This document shows, piece after piece, positions 8,142 to 15,430 of a stretch of DNA of 15,957 nt (position 1 is its first letter; every line of letters starts with the position of its first letter). A program made the translations under genes and the position numbers. The notes under the pieces are model-generated. The model searched no databases. It was not told the origin of the DNA and worked only from the letters and a program-made list of their open reading frames with translations. Source of the DNA: an uncultured Lachnospiraceae bacterium (GTDB lineage Bacteria; Bacillota; Clostridia; Lachnospirales; Lachnospiraceae); assembly GCA_900544445.1 (NCBI GenBank), contig UQVK01000092.1, forward strand, positions 1 to 15,957. Reading direction: 5' to 3'.

Positions 8142-8173
8142 GCCGGGTCCGCCGTCAGGCCGGCGGACCCGGC
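8142..8173. other. Perfect 13-bp hairpin in the phosphatidyltransferase leader
   Basis: GCCGGGTCCGCCG (8142-8154) and its exact complement (8161-8173) flank a six-base loop. On the minus strand it falls in the 5' leader of the PgsA-like gene, between the predicted transcript start (about 8186) and the ribosome binding site. On the plus strand it is followed by a T-rich stretch (8174-8190, ending in six T), so it would also work as an intrinsic terminator for plus-strand readthrough arriving from the glycoside hydrolase side. Confidence 0.8.
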
Positions 8174-8192
8174 TTCTCTCTTTATTTTTTCC

Positions 8193-8201
8193 ATTATAGC
8201 A
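8193..8201 (-). promoter_or_regulatory. Extended -10 promoter of the PgsA-like gene
   Basis: The minus strand reads TGCTATAAT, a perfect -10 (8193-8198) with an upstream TGn extension. No good -35 is present, as expected for extended -10 promoters. Its upstream region overlaps the divergent proS promoter. Confidence 0.6.
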
Positions 8202-8212
8202 CCGTTTTCCCC

Positions 8213-8241
8213 TTGACGCACTGTTTTTGCTGTGCTATTCT
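8213..8241 (+). promoter_or_regulatory. Sigma-A promoter of the T-box/proS unit
   Basis: TTGACG (8213-8218), a 17-base spacer and TATTCT (8236-8241). The predicted transcript start near 8248 lies just ahead of the T-box Stem I sequences. Confidence 0.7.
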
Positions 8242-8247
8242 TTTTTC

Positions 8248-8570
8248 ACCAAAAGGCGTTGAAAGGAAACAGTAAGCATTTCGGAAGCTGCAGAGAGAAG
8301 GCGGCCGGTGAAAGCCTTTGCCGAAGAAGTGCCGAACCCCTCCCGGAGCCGTGGGCCGAAACCGTCTCCGGACGGCAAGTAAGCTTCACCGGGTTCTCCC
8401 GTCACAGAGAACGGTATTGGACCGAAAAAGTCCTGTACCATGAGCGCGGAAAGGTTCTGAGGAATGCTTCCATAGAATGTTTCCGAATTCAGGTGGTACC
8501 GCGGATCGTACAATCCGCCCTGAACATTCCGGCCCTGGGCTGCGGGGAAGAGATGTTCAGGGCGTTTTTT
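8248..8570 (+). promoter_or_regulatory. T-box riboswitch, tRNA-Pro specific
   Basis: Leader RNA that senses uncharged tRNA-Pro and allows transcription into proS. Stem I elements are visible in order: AGTA (8271-8274), the AGAGAGA bulge (8292-8298), the apical GGTG (8307-8310) and GAA (8334-8336) followed by CCCCT. Whichever register is correct, the specifier codon there is CCC or CCT, both proline. The T-box AGGTGGTACCGCG is at 8491-8503. The antiterminator can be drawn fully: TTCAGG (8488-8493) with CCTGAA (8519-8524), a seven-base bulge TGGTACC (8494-8500), then GCGGAT (8501-8506) with ATCCGC (8513-8518). The bulge TGGT would pair with a tRNA ending in ACCA, which fits the A discriminator of bacterial tRNA-Pro. 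The competing terminator shares 8516-8524. Confidence 0.96.
8516..8570 (+). terminator. Conditional terminator of the proS T-box
   Basis: CGCCCTGAACAT (8516-8527) pairs perfectly with ATGTTCAGGGCG (8553-8564), followed by six T at 8565-8570 and further T-rich sequence. The left arm overlaps the antiterminator, so the two folds exclude each other. Confidence 0.95.
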
Positions 8571-8617
8571 GTTTTTATTATTGTTCACGCTGCATAACGG
8601 CAGCAGGGGCGGTCACA

Positions 8618-8632
8618 GCGGCGTCCCGCCGC
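8618..8632 (+). other. Small GC hairpin between T-box and proS
   Basis: GCGGCG (8618-8623) and CGCCGC (8627-8632) are exact complements around a three-base loop, about 40 bases before the proS start. The remainder of 8571-8672 holds only the proS ribosome binding site. The hairpin's role is unknown and it may be chance in GC-rich sequence. Confidence 0.4.
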
Positions 8633-8672
8633 GGCAAAACGAAGCTTTGAGCCGTTCCGGAAAGGAGATTCC

Positions 8673-10478
8673 ATGAAGCTTTCAAAACTGGTTGGCGACC
8701 GTTTCAAGGAAACGCCGTCGGACTGCGTGGTGGCAAGCCACGCGCTCATGCTGCGGGGAGGCTACATAAAATATGTGGCAAACGGCATTTATTCCTCTCT
8801 CCCGCCGCTGAAGAGAATCACAAAGAAAATCGAGGAGATCATCCGGGAGGAAATGGACGCTCTGGACGGGCAGGAGGTTTCCTTCCCCGTGGCGCTGCCC
8901 GCTTCCCTCTGGGAGGAATCCGGCAGGTACACCTCCGTCGGCAGCGAGCTTCTTCGGTTTACGGACCGAAACGGCGCGAAAATGGTGCTGGGAATGACCC
9001 ACGAAGAGGCCGCCGTCCAGCTGGTGCGGGAATACGCCTCCACCTACAGCCGCTATCCTTTTATGATTTATCAGATTCAGACCAAATTCCGGGATGAGGC
9101 CCGTCCCCGTGCGGGGCTGATCCGCGTCCGGGAATTCACCATGAAGGACGCCTATTCCTTCCACACCTCCCAAGAGGATCTGGAAAGCTACTACGCGCGT
9201 TGTCTGCGGGCCTATCAGCGCATCTTCGCCCGGACCGGCATTCCGGAGGTGGTCTGCGTGGCTTCGGATTCCGGCATGATGGGAGGAAACCTGTCCCATG
9301 AATTCATGCTGCTCACCCCTGCCGGAGAGGATTCCATCGTCCTGTGCCCGGAATGCGGCTACAGCGCGAACATGGAAGCGGCGGAGTGCATCTATCACAC
9401 GGAGGATAACGGCACGGACCGGTCAGCGGACGCGGCCAATATCGGTTCCGGAAACGCTTCCGCAGACGAAAGCGGCCCTCTCCTTCCCGTGGAAACGCCC
9501 GGCGTACACACCATAGAGGAGCTTGCGGATTTTCTGCACATCCCGCCGTCCTCCACCTGCAAGGCCGTCGTTTATCAGAAAAATCAGGATGATTCCTATG
9601 TGGTTCTGTTCCTGCGTGGCGATCTTGAGGTGAATGAGGCGAAGCTGACCTCCTTCCTCGGAGAAGACATCCATCCGGCCGTCATCACGGAAGAAAGCGG
9701 CATGCAGGCCGGATTCATCGGGCCGGTTTCCTTACTGGCTCCGGAAGGAACCACGGTTCTGTTCGACCGTTCTCTGGAGGGGCTCTCAGGCCTTGCCTGC
9801 GGTGCAAACAAAGAGGGCTGGCATCTGACAGGACTGGATCTGAAACGGGACTGCCCGGATGCGGTCTATCGGGATTTTGCCAAGGCCTTCGCAGGCGGCA
9901 TCTGCCCGGTCTGCGGCAAACGGAGCCTGACCATCTCCCGCGGCATCGAGGTGGGCAACATTTTCCAGCTGGGCGACAAATACAGCCGCTCCATGCACAT
10001 GCAGTATGTGGATGAAAAGGGAAACAGCCATACTCCCATCATGGGCTGCTACGGCATCGGCGTGGGCAGGCTGGCCGCCTCCGTCTGCGAAGCAAAGCAC
10101 GACGATTACGGCCCCATCTGGCCCATCAGCATCGCGCCCTGGCAGGTGCACCTGTGCTGTATGAGAGGGGACAACGCCGAAGTGCGCGCCCAGGCGGACC
10201 GTCTGTATGAGGCGCTGCAGAAGGCCGGCGTAGAGGTGCTCTACGATGACAGAAACGTGAGCGCGGGCGTCATGTTCTCCGACGCGGACCTTCTCGGCGT
10301 TCCCGTCCGTCTGGTGGCAAGCCCCAGAAACCTGAAGGAAGGCTGCGTGGAGCTGTCTCTGCGGGGCGACAAGTCCAGCGCGGTGAAGCTTCCGGAAGAG
10401 GCCGCGGTGGACGGTGTTATTTCCAGAATCAGAGAATTGAAGGAAGCGTTGGAAGAAAGGGTGCCGGAACGCATATAA
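8673..10478 (+). CDS. proS: Prolyl-tRNA synthetase (bacterial type with editing domain)
   Basis: Class II synthetase that charges tRNA-Pro with proline in the cytoplasm. The 601 residues compare with 572 in E. coli. Motif 2 begins at residue 139 (FRDEARPRAGLIRVREF) and motif 3 at about 458 (GCYGIGVGRLAAS). Between them lies the inserted YbaK-like INS editing domain (about residues 250-395), with the conserved lysine at 297 (STCKAVVY) and GFIGPV, so removal of mischarged alanine is expected. Cys225/Cys228 and Cys411/Cys414 form two CxxC pairs flanking the insertion, a probable zinc site. The C-terminal anticodon-binding domain starts near PWQVHLCC. ATG 8673 has AAAGGAG seven bases upstream. 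It is controlled by the T-box leader directly in front and converges on map. Confidence 0.99.
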   Translation: MKLSKLVGDRFKETPSDCVVASHALMLRGGYIKYVANGIYSSLPPLKRITKKIEEIIREEMDALDGQEVSFPVALPASLWEESGRYTSVGSELLRFTDRNGAKMVLGMTHEEAAVQLVREYASTYSRYPFMIYQIQTKFRDEARPRAGLIRVREFTMKDAYSFHTSQEDLESYYARCLRAYQRIFARTGIPEVVCVASDSGMMGGNLSHEFMLLTPAGEDSIVLCPECGYSANMEAAECIYHTEDNGTDRSADAANIGSGNASADESGPLLPVETPGVHTIEELADFLHIPPSSTCKAVVYQKNQDDSYVVLFLRGDLEVNEAKLTSFLGEDIHPAVITEESGMQAGFIGPVSLLAPEGTTVLFDRSLEGLSGLACGANKEGWHLTGLDLKRDCPDAVYRDFAKAFAGGICPVCGKRSLTISRGIEVGNIFQLGDKYSRSMHMQYVDEKGNSHTPIMGCYGIGVGRLAASVCEAKHDDYGPIWPISIAPWQVHLCCMRGDNAEVRAQADRLYEALQKAGVEVLYDDRNVSAGVMFSDADLLGVPVRLVASPRNLKEGCVELSLRGDKSSAVKLPEEAAVDGVISRIRELKEALEERVPERI

Positions 10479-10494
10479 GCGTCCGCCAGGCATC

Positions 10495-10528
10495 AGGGGG
10501 CAGGCCGTCGTCAGACAGTCTGCCCCCT
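10495..10528. terminator. Shared hairpin between convergent proS and map
   Basis: AGGGGGCAG (10495-10503) and CTGCCCCCT (10520-10528) form a perfect nine-base stem in the 93-base gap between the two stops. Neither strand has a T tract after it, so it is a hairpin of likely terminator function rather than a textbook intrinsic terminator. Nothing else is recognisable in this gap. Confidence 0.5.
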
Positions 10529-10571
10529 CTATATAAGCTCAACCCTGTATAACTAAGCCTGCCCGCCGGGC

Positions 10572-11444
10572 TCAATGAGCCAGGATCTCACAGCCGTCCT
10601 CTGTGACGAGGACCATGGTTTCCCACTGTGCGGAGGGCTTTCCGTCCTCCGTATAGATGGTCCATCCATTGTTGTCGTCCACATAAATATCCGCGCTCCC
10701 CATATTGATCATGGGCTCGATGGTGAAAATCATGCCGGGAACCATCAGCATTTCCGTCCCGGCCGGTGCCACATAGCTGACAAAGGGATCTTCATGGAAT
10801 TCCAGCCCCACTCCATGGCCGCCGATGTCGATGACCACGCTGTAGCCGTTTGCCTTCGCGTGGCGGTTCACCGCATCCGCCATATCTCCCAGAAATCGCC
10901 AGGGCTTCACCTGTTCGATTCCCTTCTCCATACATTCCTTTGCCACCTGCACCAGCCGGAGATTTTCCTCCTTCACATTTCCGATGCAGAACATACGGGA
11001 GGAATCCCCGTAATACCCGTTATAGATGGTGGAAACATCCACATTGATGATGTCGCCGTCCTTCAGCACATCCGTTTCGCTGGGAATACCATGGCAGACC
11101 TGACTGTTGATGGAGGTGCAGACACTCTTCGGAAAGCCTTCATATCCTAACGGCGCCGGAATGCCGCCAAGCTCTCTGGTCTTCGTATCCACCAGCCGGT
11201 CAATCTCCGCCGTGGTCATCCCCTCCCGGATGTGCTCCGCCACATAATCCAGCACCAGCGTGTTGATCCTGCCGCTCTCCCGAATGCCTGCAATCTGCTC
11301 CGGATTTTTGATCATGTCATGGGTGGGGACCATATGCCCTTCCAGTTCAAAATGCCTGATCTTTTCATCGAATGCCTCGTGGCACTGCTTATATTTTTTA
11401 CCGCTTCCACACCAGCAATGATCGTTTCTTCCCAGTTTTTCCAT
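10572..11444 (-). CDS. map: Methionine aminopeptidase type I with N-terminal SEC-C motif
   Basis: Removes the initiator methionine from new proteins as they leave the ribosome. It has 290 residues, longer than the 264 of E. coli because of an N-terminal SEC-C zinc motif (Cys10, Cys12, Cys21, His22 in CWCGSGKKYKQCH). The catalytic domain keeps all five metal ligands: Asp136, Asp147, His210, Glu243 and Glu275. The substrate-site histidines are at 118 and 217. This domain arrangement is known in clostridia, where the SEC-C part is thought to aid ribosome docking. ATG 11444 is preceded by AAAGGAA. A strong promoter lies in the 103 bases separating it from the ABC-F gene upstream on the same strand. 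Confidence 0.98.
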   Translation of the reverse strand: MEKLGRNDHCWCGSGKKYKQCHEAFDEKIRHFELEGHMVPTHDMIKNPEQIAGIRESGRINTLVLDYVAEHIREGMTTAEIDRLVDTKTRELGGIPAPLGYEGFPKSVCTSINSQVCHGIPSETDVLKDGDIINVDVSTIYNGYYGDSSRMFCIGNVKEENLRLVQVAKECMEKGIEQVKPWRFLGDMADAVNRHAKANGYSVVIDIGGHGVGLEFHEDPFVSYVAPAGTEMLMVPGMIFTIEPMINMGSADIYVDDNNGWTIYTEDGKPSAQWETMVLVTEDGCEILAH

Positions 11445-11510
11445 CGTTTTTTCCTTTCTGTCTCAAAGGCGCATACTCATTTCTTTCAGTTAGTCCTGCA
11501 AAACCATTCT

Positions 11511-11539
11511 ATTATAACGCGTTTTCCTCCCTGCGTCAA
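11511..11539 (-). promoter_or_regulatory. Sigma-A promoter of map
   Basis: Minus strand: TTGACG (11534-11539), a 17-base spacer and perfect TATAAT (11511-11516). The -35 lies only about 8 bases beyond the ABC-F stop codon. There is no terminator between the genes, so readthrough from ABC-F may also supply map. Confidence 0.8.
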
Positions 11540-11547
11540 AATTCCCC

Positions 11548-13452
11548 TCACTGCTCGGCAATCTTCGCCGCCAGCTCCTCCAGATACATCCACCGCTCCA
11601 TTTTCTCCTCCAGAGCAGCCTCCGCCTCCTCTTTCTCCGCCATGAGCTGATTCAGTTTCACAAAATCACTGGCGGAGGCCTCGATGGCCTGATCCAGAGC
11701 GGCGATCTGCTCTTCCAGCTTCGCCATATCCGCCTCTATCGTCTCATAGTCCTTCTGCTCCTTATAGGTGAACTTCAGCTTCTGCGGCCCGCGGGTGCGC
11801 TGGCCTTTTCCCGCTGCCGGCGCGTCTGAGCCGGAGGAAGCGCTCTGTCCTGCAGAAGCATCCGCCTTTGTGGAAGTCCCTGCCATCCCGGAGCCCCCGC
11901 GCTTTCCCTCCCGTTCTTCCTCCTGCGCTTCTTTCTCGGCGGCTCTGCGCATCGCATAGTCCGTATATCCGCCTTCATACTGACGCAGCTTCCCGTTTTC
12001 CTCAAAGGCAAAGATCCGTTTCATCGTGCGGTCCAGAAAATAACGGTCATGAGATACGGCAACCACAATTCCCTCAAACTGGTCCAGATAGTCCTCCAGA
12101 ATCGTCAGCGTGGTGATATCCAGGTTGTTGGTGGGCTCGTCCAGCAGGAGCAGATTGGGCGAGGAAGCGAGCACGCGCAGCAGGTTCAGGCGCTTTTTCT
12201 CCCCGCCGGAGAGCTTTCCGATGGGGCTGTACTGTTTGTCCGGCGGAAACAGGAAACGTTCCAGCATGGCCGACGCGGACAATACGCCGTCCTTCGTCTG
12301 AATATACTCCGCCGTATCCTTCACATAGTCGATGACTCTCTGTTCCGGGTTCATGTAGGAAAGATCGTTCCCCTCCGGCTTTTCCCCGTCGATTTCCTGG
12401 GCGTAATATCCCATTTTTACGGTCTGCCCGACCACCACCTGGCCGGAATCCGGCGGAATGATCCCTGCGATGATTTTCATCAGGGTGGTTTTTCCGCAGC
12501 CGTTCGATCCGATAAAGCCTACTCTGTCCCCTTTCAGAAAAATATAGTTAAAGTCATCAATCAGTTTTCTTTCCCCGTAGCTTTTGCAGATATGTTCCAG
12601 TTCCACCGTGGTTTTTCCCAGCCTCGTGGAAATGGAGCTCAGCTCCACTCTGGAATCCTGGACGAGAGCCTGCCGGTCGCGCAGTTCCTCATACCGCTGG
12701 ATATGCGCTTTCTGCTTGGTGGAACGGGCCCTTGCTCCCCGGCGGATCCATTCCAGCTCCACGCGCAGGATGGACTGGCGCTTGCGTTCGCTTGCTTCTT
12801 CCATCTCCTGGCGCTGTGTCTTTAGCTCCAGAAAGCCGGAATAGTTCGTCTGATAGCTGTAAATGGCGCCTTTATCGATCTCCACAATCCGGTTGGTCAC
12901 ACTGTCCAGAAAATAACGGTCATGGGTCACCATGATCAATGCGCCCCGCCATTTTTTCAGATAATCCTCCAGCCAGTCGGCCATCTCATTGTCCAGATGG
13001 TTGGTGGGCTCATCCAGCAGCAGAATATCCGCCGGAGAAAGCAGGACGGAAATCAGCGCCAGACGCTTGCGCTGGCCGCCGGAAAGCTGGCCTGCCGGCT
13101 GCGCAAAGTCCCGGATTCCAAGCCGGGTCATCATCGCCTTCGCGTCGCTTTCAATGGTCCACCGGTTCTCCTCCGACACATTGCCCTCCAGCACGCACTC
13201 CAGGCTTGACATTGCAGGATCAAATTCCGGGTGCTGGGGGAGATAGCGGATCACCACATGATTGGCCGTTGTGATGGAGCCTTCATCCGGCTCCTCCAGT
13301 CCCGCCATCATTTTCAGAAGCGTGGTTTTTCCGGTTCCGTTGATGCCGATGATGCCGACCTTTTCGCCCTCCTGCAGGGAAAAGGACGCGTTGTCAAATA
13401 GTTTGTGATCGGTAAATGACTTGGTGATTTTCTCTATGTTGATCAGATTCAT
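11548..13452 (-). CDS. ABC-F family ATPase, Uup-like
   Basis: Soluble protein with two ATP-binding cassettes and no membrane domain. ABC-F proteins act on the ribosome, for example in translation-state control, assembly or antibiotic protection. The 634 residues show Walker A at 36-44 (GINGTGKTT) and 315-323 (GSNGCGKTT), signatures LSGGQRKR (123) and LSGGEKKR (414), Walker B with Asp147-Glu148 and Asp438-Glu439, and switch His177 and His468. The interdomain linker (about 212-275) has the WIRRG(A/I)xAR motif typical of Uup. After a Ser/Gly/Ala-rich disordered stretch (about 515-555), residues 560-634 form a Uup-type C-terminal coiled coil. There is no feature that singles out an antibiotic-resistance member. 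ATG 13452 has GAGGT six bases upstream. It is divergent from the methyltransferase gene. Confidence 0.96.
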   Translation of the reverse strand: MNLINIEKITKSFTDHKLFDNASFSLQEGEKVGIIGINGTGKTTLLKMMAGLEEPDEGSITTANHVVIRYLPQHPEFDPAMSSLECVLEGNVSEENRWTIESDAKAMMTRLGIRDFAQPAGQLSGGQRKRLALISVLLSPADILLLDEPTNHLDNEMADWLEDYLKKWRGALIMVTHDRYFLDSVTNRIVEIDKGAIYSYQTNYSGFLELKTQRQEMEEASERKRQSILRVELEWIRRGARARSTKQKAHIQRYEELRDRQALVQDSRVELSSISTRLGKTTVELEHICKSYGERKLIDDFNYIFLKGDRVGFIGSNGCGKTTLMKIIAGIIPPDSGQVVVGQTVKMGYYAQEIDGEKPEGNDLSYMNPEQRVIDYVKDTAEYIQTKDGVLSASAMLERFLFPPDKQYSPIGKLSGGEKKRLNLLRVLASSPNLLLLDEPTNNLDITTLTILEDYLDQFEGIVVAVSHDRYFLDRTMKRIFAFEENGKLRQYEGGYTDYAMRRAAEKEAQEEEREGKRGGSGMAGTSTKADASAGQSASSGSDAPAAGKGQRTRGPQKLKFTYKEQKDYETIEADMAKLEEQIAALDQAIEASASDFVKLNQLMAEKEEAEAALEEKMERWMYLEELAAKIAEQ

Positions 13453-13493
13453 TGACGTACCTCTTCGTTCGCTTTTTCCTTATACAACCATTC

Positions 13494-13522
13494 ATTATAC
13501 ACGCAATCCCAAAATCAGTCAC
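13494..13522 (-). promoter_or_regulatory. Promoter of the ABC-F gene
   Basis: Minus strand: perfect TATAAT (13494-13499), a 17-base spacer and a weaker GTGACT (13517-13522). It forms a divergent pair with the methyltransferase promoter within the 210-base gap. No attenuator-like leader was found; only about 35 bases separate transcript start from the start codon. Confidence 0.6.
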
Positions 13523-13571
13523 CTGTTTTTGCCCACGCTTCTTTCTCGGGACGCGTCTAAAAAATGAACCA

Positions 13572-13601
13572 TTGCATCCTCCAAAACTTCTTCGTTATAA
13601 T
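13572..13601 (+). promoter_or_regulatory. Promoter of the RsmJ-like gene
   Basis: TTGCAT (13572-13577), an 18-base spacer and perfect TATAAT (13596-13601). The -35 is weak. A transcript starting near 13608 excludes the upstream ATG at 13564 and supports the start at 13663. Confidence 0.55.
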
Positions 13602-13662
13602 AAAGGAAACGTGTCCGCAAACGCCGCCTCACGGCAGCACTACTTTTTCAAAGGCAAAGAAA

Positions 13663-14484
13663 ATGAACCAGAACGCTGAACAATTTTTATCTACAGAAGA
13701 TTTCGTCCTGTATGTGGAAGAGGATGCCGACCAGGCAGCCGCCGAATCCATTGCCGACGAGCTTCAAATAAACAGGATACCGAAATCCTCCGCAGGCTCT
13801 CTCCCCGCCCGCTGTCTGCTGATGGATGCGGAAGGTCTCTCGCTTGTAGAAGGAGCCCACACATTGCGGGGAGATTTTGCGCGTTTTCTGCCGCGGCTTG
13901 TTCCCAATAACCTGAATCACGAACTTCTGGTAAAAGCCGCAAGGCTCCGGGGAGCTCAGGATCCCCTGTCCGCCGTTGACGCCACCGCAGGGCTGGGGGA
14001 GGATGCCTTCCTGCTCGCGGCGGCCGGTTTTCAGGTCTGGCTGTATGAACGCAATCCCGTCATCGCAGCTCTCCTTCAGGACGCCCTGCGCAGGGGAATG
14101 AAAAATCCGGAACTGGCGCCCGTGCTCGGCCGCATGCATTTTCACCGGGGAGACAGCATTGTGGAACTGCCCCGGCTGGATTTCGCGCCGGATATCGTCG
14201 TCCTTGATCCCATGTTTCCGGACCGGAAAAAGAGCGGCCTCATCCGAAAAAAATTTCAGATGCTCCATCAGCTGGAAAATCCCTGCTCGGAAGAAACGGA
14301 GCTGCTTACTGCGGCCTTTTCCTGTCATCCCAGGAGGATTGTGATCAAACGGCCTCTGAAAGGGCCCTGTCTGGCTGGACAGAAGCCCGCCTACACGCTG
14401 AAAGGGAGGGCGATCCGTTATGACTGTATCGTTCCTCCGCAGGCGACCGGTAACAAGGAGAGCACCGGCCACCGGGATTCTTAA
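13663..14484 (+). CDS. rsmJ: RsmJ-family 16S rRNA (guanine-N2) methyltransferase
   Basis: Class I SAM-dependent methyltransferase. The E. coli family member RsmJ makes m2G1516 in 16S rRNA on the assembled 30S subunit. The 273-residue product has the family's hallmark blocks: DATAGLGEDAFLLA (106-119), the SAM-binding loop; YERNPVIAALL (128-138); and LDPMFPDRKKSGLIRKK (181-197), the catalytic DPMFP. VIKRP (227-231) lies near the C-terminus. The first 90 residues are divergent from the E. coli protein. The start at 13663 has AAAGG nearby; an in-frame ATG at 13564 adds 33 unlike residues and lies upstream of the promoter. The same reaction in this organism is inferred, not shown. It is divergent from the ABC-F gene and followed by the lipoprotein gene on the same strand. 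Confidence 0.9.
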   Translation: MNQNAEQFLSTEDFVLYVEEDADQAAAESIADELQINRIPKSSAGSLPARCLLMDAEGLSLVEGAHTLRGDFARFLPRLVPNNLNHELLVKAARLRGAQDPLSAVDATAGLGEDAFLLAAAGFQVWLYERNPVIAALLQDALRRGMKNPELAPVLGRMHFHRGDSIVELPRLDFAPDIVVLDPMFPDRKKSGLIRKKFQMLHQLENPCSEETELLTAAFSCHPRRIVIKRPLKGPCLAGQKPAYTLKGRAIRYDCIVPPQATGNKESTGHRDS

Positions 14485-14500
14485 GTTTTCTTTAATCCCG
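14473..14500 (+). terminator. Weak hairpin after rsmJ
   Basis: CGGGATT (14473-14479) and AATCCCG (14494-14500) are exact complements around a 14-base loop that contains the TAA stop. No strong T tract follows. This is a possible terminator only. Confidence 0.3.
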
Positions 14501-14541
14501 CATAAAATTTCATCCCGCACCTGTTTTCTTCCGTCCATTTC

Positions 14542-14550
14542 TGGTATAGT
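14542..14550 (+). promoter_or_regulatory. Extended -10 promoter of the SIMPL lipoprotein gene
   Basis: TGGTATAGT combines a TGn extension with TATAGT (14545-14550). There is no clear -35. The leader would be about 88 bases long and ends in GGGGAGGAA before the start codon; I see only a short GGTTC/GGAACC hairpin in it. Confidence 0.5.
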
Positions 14551-14644
14551 GATTTCAGGAAGGCATTTTGCATACGCCTTATTATAGAAAGAGGCCGTTC
14601 TCAGGTTCGGAACCGGGAAACTGCCTTTCAGGGGAGGAACGTCC

Positions 14645-15397
14645 ATGAAAAAAGGAATCACAGTACTTCTGTTCTGCGCGCTTCTGACGCTGACCGCCTG
14701 TCAGCAGGAAGGCACCGCAGAAAACACACCGGAGGAAGATATCGGCCGGAGCGTCACAGTCAACAGCACCGAACAGGTTTCTGTGGTGCCTGACATCGCG
14801 GAAATCGTATATTCCATTCAGACGCAGGGTTCTGACGCGCAGACCTGTCAGGAAGAGAACAGCGCTGCCTCAGATCAGGTCGTGGCTCTGCTGAAGCAGC
14901 TGGGGGTTGCGGAAAATTCCATCCGGACCACAGGCTATTATCTGAATCCTGTTTATGACTGGAGTGGCAGCATGCAGGTTCTGACCGGATATGAGGCGGT
15001 AACAACGCTCACCATTTCCGATCTTCCGATGGATCAGGTGGGAGAGATCCTGACGCAGTCCGTGGATGCGGGCGTCAATAATATCCAGTCCATCTCCTAT
15101 CTTTCCAGCGAATACGACCAGGCCTATCAGGAGGCGCTTTCTCTGGCCGTCGCTGCCGCCCGTACGAAGGCGGAGGCTCTGGCACAGACAGAGGGATATA
15201 CCGTCGGAGAGATTCTTTCCGTCCAGGAAACCAGCGGTTATTCAGAAGCCCGCTACAATGACACCGCTCTGGCACAGAGCACCATGACCGCAGCCGCTGC
15301 GGAGGAAAGCGTCAGCATCATGCCCGGCGAGCTGGATATCGAGGCATCCGTAGTGGTGGAATTTTCCATGCAGGCACAGGAAACACAGGAAAATTGA
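14645..15397 (+). CDS. SIMPL-domain (DUF541) lipoprotein
   Basis: Predicted exported lipoprotein of 250 residues. The N-terminus is a lipoprotein signal peptide (MKKGITVLLFCALLTLTAC) with lipobox LTAC and the acylated cysteine at residue 19. A short acidic linker follows, then the SIMPL (DUF541) domain from about residue 33, beginning with the typical GRSVTVNSTEQVSVVPDIAEI and continuing with the TTGYYLNPVYDW and AAARTKAEALAQTEGYTVGEI blocks. The molecular role of SIMPL proteins in Gram-positives is not established; outer-membrane and periplasmic relatives are linked to stress and envelope functions. GGAGGA lies seven bases before the start. The DUF3842 gene follows after 33 bases on the same strand, so they are probably co-transcribed. 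The family call is firm; the function is unknown. Confidence 0.93.
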   Translation: MKKGITVLLFCALLTLTACQQEGTAENTPEEDIGRSVTVNSTEQVSVVPDIAEIVYSIQTQGSDAQTCQEENSAASDQVVALLKQLGVAENSIRTTGYYLNPVYDWSGSMQVLTGYEAVTTLTISDLPMDQVGEILTQSVDAGVNNIQSISYLSSEYDQAYQEALSLAVAAARTKAEALAQTEGYTVGEILSVQETSGYSEARYNDTALAQSTMTAAAAEESVSIMPGELDIEASVVVEFSMQAQETQEN

Positions 15398-15430
15398 TGT
15401 CACCGGTCAGACGACCAGATGGAGATTGGT

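Noticed and set aside
11548..13452. Antibiotic-resistance ABC-F protein (ARE type)
   Set aside because: The WIRRG linker motif and C-terminal coiled coil fit the housekeeping Uup type. No attenuator leader, typical of inducible resistance ABC-F genes, was found upstream.
13564..13662. Upstream ATG for the rsmJ frame
   Set aside because: It has no ribosome binding site, lies upstream of the likely transcript start and adds residues unlike the family.
13687..14661. 324-codon open frame on the minus strand
   Set aside because: It is entirely antisense to rsmJ and its downstream region, with no family resemblance.
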